Shown: piece after piece, positions 37,069-46,517 of the stretch
Layout: each line of letters starts with the position of its first letter
Numbering within the stretch: the first letter of the stretch is position 1
Assembly (NCBI RefSeq): GCF_014252435.1
Contig: NZ_CP059220.1
Span: 434,001 to 498,000, forward strand
Length of the DNA: 64,000 nt
Direction: 5' to 3'
Origin: Blattabacterium cuenoti
GTDB lineage: Bacteria > Bacteroidota > Bacteroidia > Flavobacteriales > Blattabacteriaceae
The notes under the pieces: generated by a model
What the model was told of the DNA's origin: nothing
What the model saw: only the letters and a program-made list of their open reading frames with translations
The model's database searches: none
Translations under genes and position numbers: made by a program

Positions 37069-38382
37069 ATGGGATTTTTTAAAATAAAAGGAGGATATCC
37101 TTTAAAAGGTGAAATTATTCCTCAAGGTGCTAAAAATGAATCATTACAAGTATTATGTTCCGTATTATTAACTTCAGAAAAATTAAGAATTAAAAATATT
37201 CCAAAAATAGGAGATGTAAGATGTATAATTAAAATACTTCAAAATTTAGGAGTAACAGTAAAAAAAAATGGAAATAAAGATTTTACTTTTCAGGCAAAAA
37301 ATATAAACATCGAATATATATATACAAAAAAATTCCAAAAACATGGAAAACTAATCAGAGGATCCATCATGATAGCCGGACCGATTCTTTCTAGATTTGG
37401 TAAGGTATGTATCCCTATACCAGGAGGAGATAGAATTGGAAGAAGACGTTTAGATACCCATTTAAATGGGTTTAAATTATTAGGAAGTAATGTTTCTTAT
37501 CATCACATACATAAATGTTTTTACTTAAATACAAATAATAAACAATTAAATGGAAGTTACATCTTAATGGAAGAAGCTTCTATTACAGCTACAGCTAATA
37601 TAATAATGGCTTCCACTTTAGCTAAAGGAAAAACAATTATTTATAATGCAGCATGTGAACCATACATTCAACAATTATGTAAACTACTAAATCAAATGGG
37701 AGCTAAAATAAAAGGAATAGGTTCTAATTTATTAACCATAATTGGAGTACCAGAATTAGGAGGTGGGACTCATCATATATTACCTGATATGATTGAAATA
37801 GGAAGTTGGATTGGTTTAGCCGCCGTTACTTCATCTGAAATACGAATTAAAAATGTAAGTTGGAAAAATTTAGGCATAATTCCTAATGTTTTTAGAAAAA
37901 TGGGAATCAAACTAGAGAAAGAAAAAGATGATATTTATATTCCTACACAAAAGTCTTATCAAATAAAAAAGTTATTAAATAATTCAATATTAACAATATA
38001 TGATTCTCCTTGGCCAGGACTAACTCCTGATTTATTAAGTATTTTAATTGTAGTAGCTACTCAGGCTAAAGGCAGTGTTTTAATTCATCAAAAAATGTTT
38101 GAAAGTCGACTATTTTTTGTTGATAAACTAATAGAAATGGGCGCACAAATCATATTGTGTGATCCACATAGAGCTACTATTATAGGTCTCAATCACCAAT
38201 CTTATTTACGTGGATCAATATTAAATTCACCAGATATAAGAGCTGGAATATCTATTCTCATAGCAGCTCTTTCTGCTAAAGGATTCAGTATTATAAAAAA
38301 TGTAGAACAAATAGATAGAGGTTATGAAAATATAGATCAAAGATTACGTGTATTAGGAGCTGATATTTTGAGGATAGAATAG
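37069..38382 (+). CDS. murA: UDP-N-acetylglucosamine 1-carboxyvinyltransferase
   Basis: MurA adds enolpyruvate to UDP-GlcNAc, the first committed step of peptidoglycan synthesis. The 437-residue product has the two-domain EPSP-synthase-like fold: GAKNESLQVLCSVLLT near the N-terminus, the active loop IPGGDRIGRRRLDTH, WPGLTPDLLS, and a C-terminal DIRAGISILIAALSAKG and RGYENIDQRLRVLGAD. The catalytic loop carries Asp121 (codon 37429-37431) where E. coli MurA has Cys115. It likely forms an operon with the DUF4290 gene. Confidence 0.96.
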   Translation: MGFFKIKGGYPLKGEIIPQGAKNESLQVLCSVLLTSEKLRIKNIPKIGDVRCIIKILQNLGVTVKKNGNKDFTFQAKNINIEYIYTKKFQKHGKLIRGSIMIAGPILSRFGKVCIPIPGGDRIGRRRLDTHLNGFKLLGSNVSYHHIHKCFYLNTNNKQLNGSYILMEEASITATANIIMASTLAKGKTIIYNAACEPYIQQLCKLLNQMGAKIKGIGSNLLTIIGVPELGGGTHHILPDMIEIGSWIGLAAVTSSEIRIKNVSWKNLGIIPNVFRKMGIKLEKEKDDIYIPTQKSYQIKKLLNNSILTIYDSPWPGLTPDLLSILIVVATQAKGSVLIHQKMFESRLFFVDKLIEMGAQIILCDPHRATIIGLNHQSYLRGSILNSPDIRAGISILIAALSAKGFSIIKNVEQIDRGYENIDQRLRVLGADILRIE

Positions 38383-38544
38383 AAAATATTTTATTATCAT
38401 ATTTATTGTTTTTTTTATATTTTATCGATGATAAATTGATTTTTTCGATTTTTAAAAAGAAATTATAACATATAAACATTTGTATATTCGATTTTTTTCT
38501 GAATCATATACTATGAAAAGATAAAAAATAATAATGAAAACATT

Positions 38545-39030
38545 ATGGAAAAATTTGAATATATCACAAAAAAAGGACTGAAAAAACTTCAGAAAGAAAT
38601 AGAAAGATTAGAAAGAGTAGAGAGACCAAAAATATCAATGCAAATATCAGAAGCAAGAGATCAAGGTGATTTATCAGAGAATGCAGAATATAATGCTATT
38701 AAAGAAGCTCAAGGTTTATTAGAAATGAATATAACTAAACTAAAAAAAAAATTAATTAATTCTCGGATAATAGATGGTGTAATCATAGATAAAACAAGAG
38801 TATCCATTTTATCTACAGTCAAGGTTAAAAATTTAACTTATGGAGGAGAACAAGTTTATACTTTAGTACCAGAAGGTGAAACCGATTTAAATATCGGAAA
38901 AATATCTATACATGCTCCCATATCAATTGGGTTAATTGGGAAACAAGTTGGCCAAATTGCTATTATTAGATTACCAAATAATGTAATACTTCATTATAAA
39001 ATATTAGAAATTTTATTCAATGAAAAATAA
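38545..39030 (+). CDS. greA: Transcription elongation factor GreA
   Basis: GreA stimulates transcript cleavage in backtracked RNA polymerase. The 161-residue product has an N-terminal coiled coil with the acidic tip ARDQGDLSENAEYNAIKEAQG (tip residues Asp/Glu present) and a C-terminal FKBP-like domain ending in VILHYKILEI. Length is normal. The HIT gene starts inside its last codons (11-base overlap), so the two are translationally linked. Confidence 0.95.
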   Translation: MEKFEYITKKGLKKLQKEIERLERVERPKISMQISEARDQGDLSENAEYNAIKEAQGLLEMNITKLKKKLINSRIIDGVIIDKTRVSILSTVKVKNLTYGGEQVYTLVPEGETDLNIGKISIHAPISIGLIGKQVGQIAIIRLPNNVILHYKILEILFNEK

Positions 39031-39433
39031 TATATTTCAACAAATCATTACAAATGAAATTCATTCTTATAAAATAGCAGAAAATGCTGATTTCATTGCT
39101 TTTTTAGACATTTATCCTATGAAAATAGGTCATACATTAGTTATTCCTAAAAAAAAAAATATTGGAAATATTTTTTATATTTCGGAAAAAGATTATCTTT
39201 CTATTATGATTTTTTCTAGAAAAATAGCTCTAGGTATAGAACACGAAATTCCATGTAATAGAGTAGGTTTATTTATTATGGGATTTGAAATTCCGAATCA
39301 TGTTCATATACATTTGATTCCCATGGATCAAGAAAGTGATGGTGATTTTTCTAAAAAAAGAATTTCATTATCCAATCATCAGTTTCATTTAATATCAAAA
39401 CGATTGAAAAAATATATTAATAAAATTTTGTAA
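39020..39433 (+). CDS. HIT family protein
   Basis: HIT proteins hydrolyse dinucleotide polyphosphates or nucleoside phosphoramidates. The 137-residue product has the opening IFQQIITNEIHSYKIAEN, HTLVIPKKK, and the catalytic histidine triad HVHIHLIP (about 94-101). The substrate cannot be told. It overlaps greA by 11 bases and stops three bases before the convergent coaX gene. Confidence 0.93.
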   Translation: MKNNIFQQIITNEIHSYKIAENADFIAFLDIYPMKIGHTLVIPKKKNIGNIFYISEKDYLSIMIFSRKIALGIEHEIPCNRVGLFIMGFEIPNHVHIHLIPMDQESDGDFSKKRISLSNHQFHLISKRLKKYINKIL

Positions 39434-39436
39434 TTA

Positions 39437-40213
39437 TTATTTATGATTTAAATGAAATAATACTTTCAAACCTTTCATCGTATGGTTTTTATCATTGATA
39501 TGTATTTGTTCTGTCAAAGGGAAATATATATGAGAAAAACCACCAGTTGAAATAACAAAACAATTTGTTTTTAATTCATTATTAATTTTATTAATTAAAC
39601 CTTCTACCATACTTAAAAACCCATAAACCATTCCACTTTGAATACATGTTTTTGTACATTTTCCCAATACCATAGGAGGTTTTTCTATGGTTATTTTTGA
39701 TGAAAGCAACGAAGTATTTCTAATTAAAGAAGAAAGAGAACTGGATATTCCTGGTGCAATAATCACACCTTTAATCATTCCATATTTATTTACACATATT
39801 AAGCTTAATACAGTTCCAAAATCAACTATCAAAATATCTTTTTTACCATATAAAGTATATGCAGCTATAGCATTAGCATATAAATCTGTTCCTAATTGAT
39901 GAGAGCAATGTTTTACAGGAGAAAAAGAATATTGATTTACTATAATTGGTTTAATTTGATATATTTTATATAGTGATTTATCTATGATTTTTGTTAAATT
40001 GGGAACTACGGAACCAATTACAATATTCCTTATTTTTTTCGAAAAAAATAGATTTTTTTCATATAATTTTTTTAAAATAATAATATATTTATCTAATGAT
40101 AAATTTAAGTTACTTTGAATATACCAGGATTGATAACACTTAATGTCAAAATTTTTATTGTGAAAAACACCAAATCGAATACTAGAATTTCCGATATTTA
40201 TAGTCAATAACAT
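39437..40213 (-). CDS. coaX: Type III pantothenate kinase
   Basis: CoaX phosphorylates pantothenate in the first step of CoA synthesis. The 258-residue product belongs to the ASKHA superfamily: INIGNSSIRFGVF (residues 5-17) is the N-terminal phosphate loop, GTDLYANAIAA carries the substrate Asp, DFGTVLSL is the second phosphate motif, and GVIIAPGISSSLSSL and VISTGGFS follow. It is insensitive to CoA feedback in other bacteria. It converges on the HIT gene. Confidence 0.93.
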   Translation of the reverse strand: MLLTINIGNSSIRFGVFHNKNFDIKCYQSWYIQSNLNLSLDKYIIILKKLYEKNLFFSKKIRNIVIGSVVPNLTKIIDKSLYKIYQIKPIIVNQYSFSPVKHCSHQLGTDLYANAIAAYTLYGKKDILIVDFGTVLSLICVNKYGMIKGVIIAPGISSSLSSLIRNTSLLSSKITIEKPPMVLGKCTKTCIQSGMVYGFLSMVEGLINKINNELKTNCFVISTGGFSHIYFPLTEQIHINDKNHTMKGLKVLFHLNHK

Positions 40214-40268
40214 TGTATATTATAAATTGATAAAAATAAAAAATTATAATTTTTTATTCAATAATTTT

Positions 40269-41054
40269 ATGTTAAATAGAGAAAAAAATTTTATAATAAA
40301 AAAAGAAGAAGATCCCGTCATCATATTTTTACATGGATTTATGGGTAGTTCCAAAATATGGAATGATGTTTTCCGTATTTTTTCTGATCAATATAAAATT
40401 TTGTCTATTGACCTACCCGGTCATGGAAAAAGTAAGCCTATTTCATCAAAAGAACAAGTGTATTCTATGGAATATATAGCAAATATGGTCAAACAAGTAA
40501 TAGAAAAAGAAAATATAAAAAAAATAATTCTTATAGGTCATTCAATGGGTGGTTATATATCATTAGCTCTTGCAGAAAAAAATCCAAACATATTTTTAGG
40601 TTTATGCTTACTTCATTCTACTTCAAAACCAGATACATACGAAAAAAAAAAAAAAAGAAAACAATCCATTCAATTAGCAAAAAAAAATTATCCTTTTTTT
40701 ATATCTAAAAGTGTCAATACATGGTTTAATCCTGATAAAATATTTTCTTTACAAAAAGAAATTTCTTTTACAAAAAAAATAGCTTTATCTACAGATCAAA
40801 ATAGCGTAATTTCTTTTATAGAAGGAATGATAATACGAAAAAATAGAGATTTTTTATTGAAAACAACAAAATTTCCAAAATTATTGATATATGGAAAATA
40901 TGATTTAATTATTGAAAAAGATTCAATAAATGAAGAAATAAAAATGGGTTATAAAACATATTTAAATGAGATTCCTTCAGGACATATGGGACATATAGAA
41001 AAACCTCAAATATTAGTAGAGAAATTGAAAATTTTTATTGATGCAATTTTATAA
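40269..41054 (+). CDS. Alpha/beta hydrolase
   Basis: The product, about 261 residues from the ATG at 40269, has the alpha/beta hydrolase core: oxyanion region FLHGFMGSSKIW, LPGHGKSKP, the nucleophile elbow IGHSMGGYIS, an acid in YGKYDLIIEKD, and the catalytic His in SGHMGHIEKP. Specificity is unknown; it resembles small esterases of the BioH/MenH/YbfF groups. A TTG 14 codons upstream is in frame. An A15 run (40642-40656) lies in the gene. 5-FCL follows after 15 bases. Confidence 0.85.
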   Translation: MLNREKNFIIKKEEDPVIIFLHGFMGSSKIWNDVFRIFSDQYKILSIDLPGHGKSKPISSKEQVYSMEYIANMVKQVIEKENIKKIILIGHSMGGYISLALAEKNPNIFLGLCLLHSTSKPDTYEKKKKRKQSIQLAKKNYPFFISKSVNTWFNPDKIFSLQKEISFTKKIALSTDQNSVISFIEGMIIRKNRDFLLKTTKFPKLLIYGKYDLIIEKDSINEEIKMGYKTYLNEIPSGHMGHIEKPQILVEKLKIFIDAIL

Positions 41055-41069
41055 AAAAGATTTGAATTT

Positions 41070-41672
41070 ATGAATTCTTTTAAAGAAAAATATAGAAAAT
41101 ATTTTTTAAAATATAGGAAGGGTTTCTCATCAAAAGAGATTATTCAAATGAGTTATAATATTTTTCTTATGACAAAGAATATTTTTTTTATTTGGAATTA
41201 TATGTATTATCATATATTTTTACCTATGGATAAATACAATGAAGTTCATACATTTTTTATTATTAATTTTCTTCTTAAGAAAAAAAAATTTGTAACCGTT
41301 CCGATTTTAGATTTTCCCAATCATTCTATAAACAATTGCATGTTTCATAAAAAATGTATTTTAAAAAAAAATAAATATGGAATATTAGAGCCTATTTATA
41401 AAATTTTTTTACCTATTACATCTATAGATGTAATATTCATTCCGTTACTTATTTTTGACATGAGAGGTTATCGTATAGGGTATGGAAAAGGATATTATGA
41501 TAAATTTATGTTTTTATGTAAAAAAAATGTTCTAAAAATCGGGTTAAATTTTTTTCATCCAATAAATAAAATTGAAGACATACATCAAAATGATTTATTG
41601 TTAAATATAGGAGTTACTCCTAATTCTATATTTTATTTCATCAAAAATAAAGTCATAATACAAAAATTTTAA
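41070..41672 (+). CDS. 5-formyltetrahydrofolate cyclo-ligase
   Basis: The enzyme converts 5-formyl-THF to 5,10-methenyl-THF with ATP and recovers a dead-end folate. The 200-residue product has the family core DMRGYRIGYGKGYYDKF (about 130-146), preceded by the substrate-binding IFIPLLIFD. It is divergent in the N-terminal half. Its 3' end overlaps the convergent rseP gene by 20 bases. Confidence 0.9.
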   Translation: MNSFKEKYRKYFLKYRKGFSSKEIIQMSYNIFLMTKNIFFIWNYMYYHIFLPMDKYNEVHTFFIINFLLKKKKFVTVPILDFPNHSINNCMFHKKCILKKNKYGILEPIYKIFLPITSIDVIFIPLLIFDMRGYRIGYGKGYYDKFMFLCKKNVLKIGLNFFHPINKIEDIHQNDLLLNIGVTPNSIFYFIKNKVIIQKF

Positions 41673-42987
41673 AAATATCCCAAATAATGATGATGATCAT
41701 CATCAAACTAAGAATCATAAATCCGATAATAGTACAACGTTCTATAAATTTTGTATTCAATCTTCTACCTGAAAATAATTCAATCAAAATAAATAATATA
41801 TATCCACCATCTAATGATGGAATAGGAAATAAATTCAAAAAAGCAATCCAAATAGATAAATTAGCAGTGATATTCCAAAATATACTCCATTTCCATTCAG
41901 GAGGAAATACTCTTATCATGGAAAAAAAACTACCAATTTGGTTATATGCTTTATTTTCTATATGAAATACATGTTGAAAAAAATATATTTGATTTTTTAT
42001 TACATTCCAAGATTTGATACATCCATAATAGATACTATCAATAATGGTAAAATTTTTTTTTTCAAAAGAAAAAATATCATTCATGTTTATAAAATTTTTT
42101 AGATAGATTCCTAAAAATTTTTTTGGACTAAAAAAAATTTTTTTTTGAATATAAGAACCTTTTCTATTAACCGAAATATATAATTCTTTATTTTGATTTT
42201 TTATCAAAATATCTTGTAATTGATCATAGAATAAAATAGGTTGTGAATTAACCGATATAATTTCGTCATTAACCATAAATCCACATTTTTCTGCTTCTGA
42301 ATTTTTCATTACATGTTTTATAATAGGAGGAATTCTAGGTTTGATCATAAAAAAAGGTTTTTTGCTATCAAAAAGGATCCTTTTTTTATTACTATCTAAA
42401 AATAACTTTATCATATTTCCCATACGATCTATCGTAATAGTTTTTCCAATAATAATACATTTAGGTATTTCATGAAAATATTTGACGTGTTTCCCATCTA
42501 CAGACAATATTTTATCACCATTTTTTAATCCTATTTTTTTTCCTACAGAATCCACTTCTATTCCATATTTAACATTTTTTGTTAATAAATTCATTTCTCC
42601 ATACTGAAATAACATTATAGAAAATATTATAATAGATAAGATGGTATTAAATAAAATACCTCCAAAAATGATCAAAAATCTTTTAATAGCTGATTTAGAA
42701 TAAAACTTATCGCTATTTTGATTATATTGTTTTTTATTTCTTGAAGAAGATTCCTCTAACATTCCAGATATTTTAACATAACCCCCTAAAGGAATCCATC
42801 CTATACCATATATAGTTTTTCCTATTTTTTTTTTAAAAATAGAAAACCATGGATCAAAAAATAAAAAAAATCTTTCGACTCTCACTTTAAATAATCGGGA
42901 AAAAAAGAAATGTCCAAATTCATGAGTTATAATAAGGATAGATATACTGATAATTAATTGTATAGTTTTTATAAAAATAGATATCAT
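41653..42987 (-). CDS. rseP: Site-2 protease RseP (zinc metalloprotease)
   Basis: RseP cleaves membrane-embedded anti-sigma factors and leftover signal peptides. The 444-residue protein has the N-terminal transmembrane zinc site ITHEFGHFFFSR (about 20-31), the GGYVKISGM element, central PDZ domains (with EVDSVGKKIGLKNGDKILSVDG and AEKCGFMVNDEIISVN), and the C-terminal PIPSLDGGYILFILIE with the third zinc ligand Asp. All catalytic residues are present. A target anti-sigma factor is not in the window. Confidence 0.94.
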   Translation of the reverse strand: MISIFIKTIQLIISISILIITHEFGHFFFSRLFKVRVERFFLFFDPWFSIFKKKIGKTIYGIGWIPLGGYVKISGMLEESSSRNKKQYNQNSDKFYSKSAIKRFLIIFGGILFNTILSIIIFSIMLFQYGEMNLLTKNVKYGIEVDSVGKKIGLKNGDKILSVDGKHVKYFHEIPKCIIIGKTITIDRMGNMIKLFLDSNKKRILFDSKKPFFMIKPRIPPIIKHVMKNSEAEKCGFMVNDEIISVNSQPILFYDQLQDILIKNQNKELYISVNRKGSYIQKKIFFSPKKFLGIYLKNFINMNDIFSFEKKNFTIIDSIYYGCIKSWNVIKNQIYFFQHVFHIENKAYNQIGSFFSMIRVFPPEWKWSIFWNITANLSIWIAFLNLFPIPSLDGGYILFILIELFSGRRLNTKFIERCTIIGFMILSLMMIIIIIWDIFKIFVL

Positions 42988-43054
42988 GCTATAAATTTAT
43001 ATAAAAAAAATAAATTTATTTTTCATTTTTTTTAATTATTAAATTTGTAAAATT

Positions 43055-43288
43055 TTGAATTTATCCGATCTTAAAAAAGGAGATAAAGGAATTATTAAAG
43101 GTTTTTATAATGATAATATAACTTTAAAATTATTAGAATTAGGAGTTTTACCTGGAATACAATTTGAAATTATTTTTGTTTCTATTTTTCATGATCCTTT
43201 ATGTATAAGTTATGGACAGTCTTGTTTAGTTTTACGAAAAGATGAAGCAGAAAAAATTCTAGTAGAACCTATTGAAATACATAAGTAA
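43055..43288 (+). CDS. feoA: Ferrous iron transport protein A
   Basis: FeoA is a small SH3-like cytosolic partner of FeoB. The 77-residue product starts NLSDLKKGDKGIIKGF and has LLELGVLPG and the C-terminal LRKDEAEKILVEPI. The only fitting start is a TTG at 43055. A TAAATTTG at 43040-43047 could be a -7 box, which would give an almost leaderless message. The stop overlaps the feoB ATG (TAATG), indicating coupling. Confidence 0.92.
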   Translation: MNLSDLKKGDKGIIKGFYNDNITLKLLELGVLPGIQFEIIFVSIFHDPLCISYGQSCLVLRKDEAEKILVEPIEIHK

Positions 43289-45378
43289 TGAAAACAAAAA
43301 ATATCGTTAAATTAGCATTATTAGGAAATCCTAATGTAGGAAAAACTTCTATTTTTAATCAACTTACAGGTTTAAATCAAAAAATAGGAAATTATTTAGG
43401 AGTAACAGTTGAAAAAAAAATCGGGTTTTTTTTTCATAAAAATATTGAATATCAAATTATAGATTTACCTGGAATTTATAGTATATATCCTTCATCTGAA
43501 GATGAAGAAATTGTAAGTAGATTATTAGAAAATCTGAATGATTCAGATCACCCGGATAAAATTATATTGGTAGCTGATTCATCTAATTTAAAAAAAAGTA
43601 TTCTTTTATTTAGACAGATACAAGATTTAGGATTTCCTATCTTATTAACTTTAAATATGATAGATGAAGCAGAAAAAAAAGGAATATCAATTAATGTAAA
43701 GAAACTAAAACAATGTCTTAAAACAGAAATTATTTTTCTGAATGGAAGAAAAGGATTGGGATTGAATAATCTGAAAAATAAATTAATAACAATTCAACCA
43801 AAACAAGAAAAGTTTTTTTCTAAATCGGGTTTATATTATTCTTTCGCTATAAATGATATAAAAACATTTTATAATGTAAGTACTTATAAAGCTTGGTTTT
43901 ATTTAGCTTCTAATAATAATATATTTAAAAAAAAAATTTTTTTAGAAAAAATAAAAAAAAAATACAATATAACTTCTAAACGACTTCAAGTAAAGGAAAT
44001 ACTAGATAGATACGAAGAAATTAATAAAATATTTTCAAATACTATATCCGAATCTGTATCATATCGGAAAAAAAAATATTTAGAATTTTCAAAAAAAATA
44101 GATAATAATTTTATTGTTCATTATTTTTGGGGTTACTTATTTTTTTTCACTCTTTTATTTTTTATTTTTCAATGTGTATTTTTTTGTTCAGATTTTCCTG
44201 AAAAATTAATCAGTTCTATTTTTTTTTCAATAGAACAAAAATTAAAATTACTGATTAACCCAGGACCTTTAAAAAATTTTCTTTTTCAAGGTATATTTCC
44301 TGGAATCATAACCATTATAAATTTTATTCCTCAAATCTTTATTCTTTTGTTTTTTATTCTTCTTATGGAAGAAAGTGGATATATAAATCGAGTTATATTT
44401 TTAATGGATAAAATCATGAGACCTTTTGGTTTAAATGGAAAAAGTATCGTACCTCTCATTTCTGGTATGGCTTGTTCTATTCCGGCTATTATGTCTTCTA
44501 GACATATAGAAAGCTCTAGAGATCGGTTAATTACAATTTTATCTATACCATTTATGGCATGTTCAGCAAAATTACCTATTTATACTCTTATCATATCCTT
44601 GACCATTCCAAATAAAAAATGGGGAATTATTCATTTAAGAGGTGTCATATTAATGTCAATGTATTTTATAGCAATTTTTTCTGCTTTTAGTGTTGCTTTC
44701 ATATTTCATCGACTTTTATTAAAAAAAAATTATAAAAGTTATCTCATTATGGAAATTCCATCTTACAAAATTCCTATATTTAAAAATATATTTATTAGTT
44801 TATGGATCCATATAAAATCTTTTTTATTCAGTACAGGAAAAATAATTTTACTGATTAATGTTATCATTTGGGTATTAGGATCTTTTGGTCCTGAAAAAAC
44901 ATCATATATACATAAAATCAAAAACAATTCAATTTTTAATATTGAAAAAAAAGAATTAGATCGTTCTTATTTAGGCATATTAGGAAAAAGAATAGAACCA
45001 GCTATTCATCCATTAGGATTTGATTGGAGAGTGGGTATCGGCTTACTTTCTTCTTTTATAACAAGAGAAGTTTTTGTTAGTACAATGAATTCTATACATG
45101 AAATAGAAAAAAAATCAAATAATTCGGATTATCAAATAGCAAAAAAAACAAATAACAATTTCAAAAAAATACATAAATTTAACTTGTGTACTGGAATTTC
45201 TCTATTATTTTTTTATACATTTTCTATGCAATGTATGACTACACTTTCAATAATTAAAAAAGAAACGAAATCATGGAAATGGCCCATTATTCAATTTACT
45301 TCTATGACCTTACTCGCTTATATTTTTTCCTTCTCCATTTACCAAATACTGAAAATCATATTTGGTGGGAATATATAA
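43288..45378 (+). CDS. feoB: Ferrous iron transporter FeoB
   Basis: FeoB imports Fe2+ through the inner membrane. The 696-residue product has the N-terminal G domain (GNPNVGKTS about 12-20, DLPGIYS, LNMIDEAEKKG), a helical insertion, then two Gate domains with GMACSIPAIMSSRHIES and PFMACSAKLPIY, whose Cys residues line the proposed path, and about 8 membrane segments. It is coupled to feoA and followed by a small Cys-rich membrane protein. Confidence 0.96.
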   Translation: MKTKNIVKLALLGNPNVGKTSIFNQLTGLNQKIGNYLGVTVEKKIGFFFHKNIEYQIIDLPGIYSIYPSSEDEEIVSRLLENLNDSDHPDKIILVADSSNLKKSILLFRQIQDLGFPILLTLNMIDEAEKKGISINVKKLKQCLKTEIIFLNGRKGLGLNNLKNKLITIQPKQEKFFSKSGLYYSFAINDIKTFYNVSTYKAWFYLASNNNIFKKKIFLEKIKKKYNITSKRLQVKEILDRYEEINKIFSNTISESVSYRKKKYLEFSKKIDNNFIVHYFWGYLFFFTLLFFIFQCVFFCSDFPEKLISSIFFSIEQKLKLLINPGPLKNFLFQGIFPGIITIINFIPQIFILLFFILLMEESGYINRVIFLMDKIMRPFGLNGKSIVPLISGMACSIPAIMSSRHIESSRDRLITILSIPFMACSAKLPIYTLIISLTIPNKKWGIIHLRGVILMSMYFIAIFSAFSVAFIFHRLLLKKNYKSYLIMEIPSYKIPIFKNIFISLWIHIKSFLFSTGKIILLINVIIWVLGSFGPEKTSYIHKIKNNSIFNIEKKELDRSYLGILGKRIEPAIHPLGFDWRVGIGLLSSFITREVFVSTMNSIHEIEKKSNNSDYQIAKKTNNNFKKIHKFNLCTGISLLFFYTFSMQCMTTLSIIKKETKSWKWPIIQFTSMTLLAYIFSFSIYQILKIIFGGNI

Positions 45379-45491
45379 TAATAGGTCTATTTTTTCTTTT
45401 TTCAATTTTTATTTTAATTAAAAACATTATACTAATTTTTTCTAATAGAAAAAATACTTGTACAAATAAGTGTCATTGTAAAAAACGATGA
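45273..45491 (+). CDS. FeoB-associated Cys-rich membrane protein (start uncertain)
   Basis: The C-terminal 42 residues of this frame (from WWEYIIIGLFF) form one transmembrane helix followed by KNTCTNKCHCKKR, the layout of the small Cys-rich proteins encoded after feoB in many bacteria. The only ATG in frame (45273) lies inside feoB and would add about 30 residues from another reading frame; no ATG is found nearer to the helix, so initiation may be at a non-AUG codon near 45360. It stops one base before the convergent ddl gene. A role in Fe2+ uptake is inferred from position. Confidence 0.7.
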   Translation: MEMAHYSIYFYDLTRLYFFLLHLPNTENHIWWEYIIIGLFFLFSIFILIKNIILIFSNRKNTCTNKCHCKKR

Positions 45492-45492
45492 A

Positions 45493-46473
45493 TCATGTTT
45501 TCTGTTCGATAGACCGATTTATTTCATCACAAAATACATCTGATAAAGATATACCTGCAATTTTGAATTGTTTTGGAACGATACTATCTTCCGAAAGCCC
45601 TGGTATAGTATTGATTTCTAAAAAATAAGGTTTTCCATTTACAATGATGTATTCAGATCTGGTAATTCCAGATAAATTGAAAATTCTATACACTTTTTTA
45701 GCTATATATTTAATTTTATTTTCAAGATGATATGCCAATTTTGAAGGTGTAATTTCTTTGGATTTTCCAGAATATTTGGATTCAAAATCAAAAAATTCAT
45801 TTTGACTGATGATCTCTGTTATTGGTAAAACAAGAATTTCGTTTTTAAATTTAAGAACTCCTACTGAAACTTCTTTTCCTTTAAGAAAAGATTGAATAAT
45901 AATTTCTTCATCTTCTTTAAATGCTTCATCCATTGCATTATTTAAATTTTTTTCTACAAATACTTTACTCACTCCTAAACTAGATCCTGATTTATTAGGT
46001 TTGACAAAACATGGAAATCCAATTTTATCTAAAATAATTTTTTTATTAATTTTTTGATTTTTGTTTAAAAAAACGGATTTAGCTGTATTAATTCCAAAGT
46101 GTCTTAAAATATTTAAACAATACTTTTTATTAAAAGTGATATTTGATTGATAAAAATTACATCCCGTATATGGAATGTTTAATAAATCAAAATATGCTTG
46201 TAACATTCCATCCTCTCCAGGAGTTCCATGAATGGCATTAAAAATGCAATCAAATTTTAAGGATTTATTTTCCATATTTACAGAAAAATCCTTTTTATTT
46301 ATAGGATATTTTGTATTATTTTCATCTTTCATAAACCATTCATCCTTAAAAATATATACACAATATGAATGAAATTGTTTATTACATAAATTTTTATAAA
46401 CTGTATTTCCACTTTTTAATGAAATAGAAGATTCTTTAGAATATCCTCCCATAATAACGGCTATATTTTTCAT
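45493..46473 (-). CDS. ddl: D-alanine--D-alanine ligase
   Basis: Ddl makes the D-Ala-D-Ala dipeptide of peptidoglycan. The 326-residue product has the ATP-grasp features: GGYSKESSISLKSG at the N-terminus, NAIHGTPGEDGMLQAYFD, PCFVKPNKSGSSLGVSKV, FLKGKEVSVGVL, and the metal site FLEINTIPGLSEDSIVPKQ. Divergent from the PASTA gene, from which it is separated by 44 bases. Confidence 0.96.
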   Translation of the reverse strand: MKNIAVIMGGYSKESSISLKSGNTVYKNLCNKQFHSYCVYIFKDEWFMKDENNTKYPINKKDFSVNMENKSLKFDCIFNAIHGTPGEDGMLQAYFDLLNIPYTGCNFYQSNITFNKKYCLNILRHFGINTAKSVFLNKNQKINKKIILDKIGFPCFVKPNKSGSSLGVSKVFVEKNLNNAMDEAFKEDEEIIIQSFLKGKEVSVGVLKFKNEILVLPITEIISQNEFFDFESKYSGKSKEITPSKLAYHLENKIKYIAKKVYRIFNLSGITRSEYIIVNGKPYFLEINTIPGLSEDSIVPKQFKIAGISLSDVFCDEINRSIEQKT

Positions 46474-46517
46474 TAATAATTTTTAATTTTTATTGTATTA
46501 AATAACATGTTTTTTCT

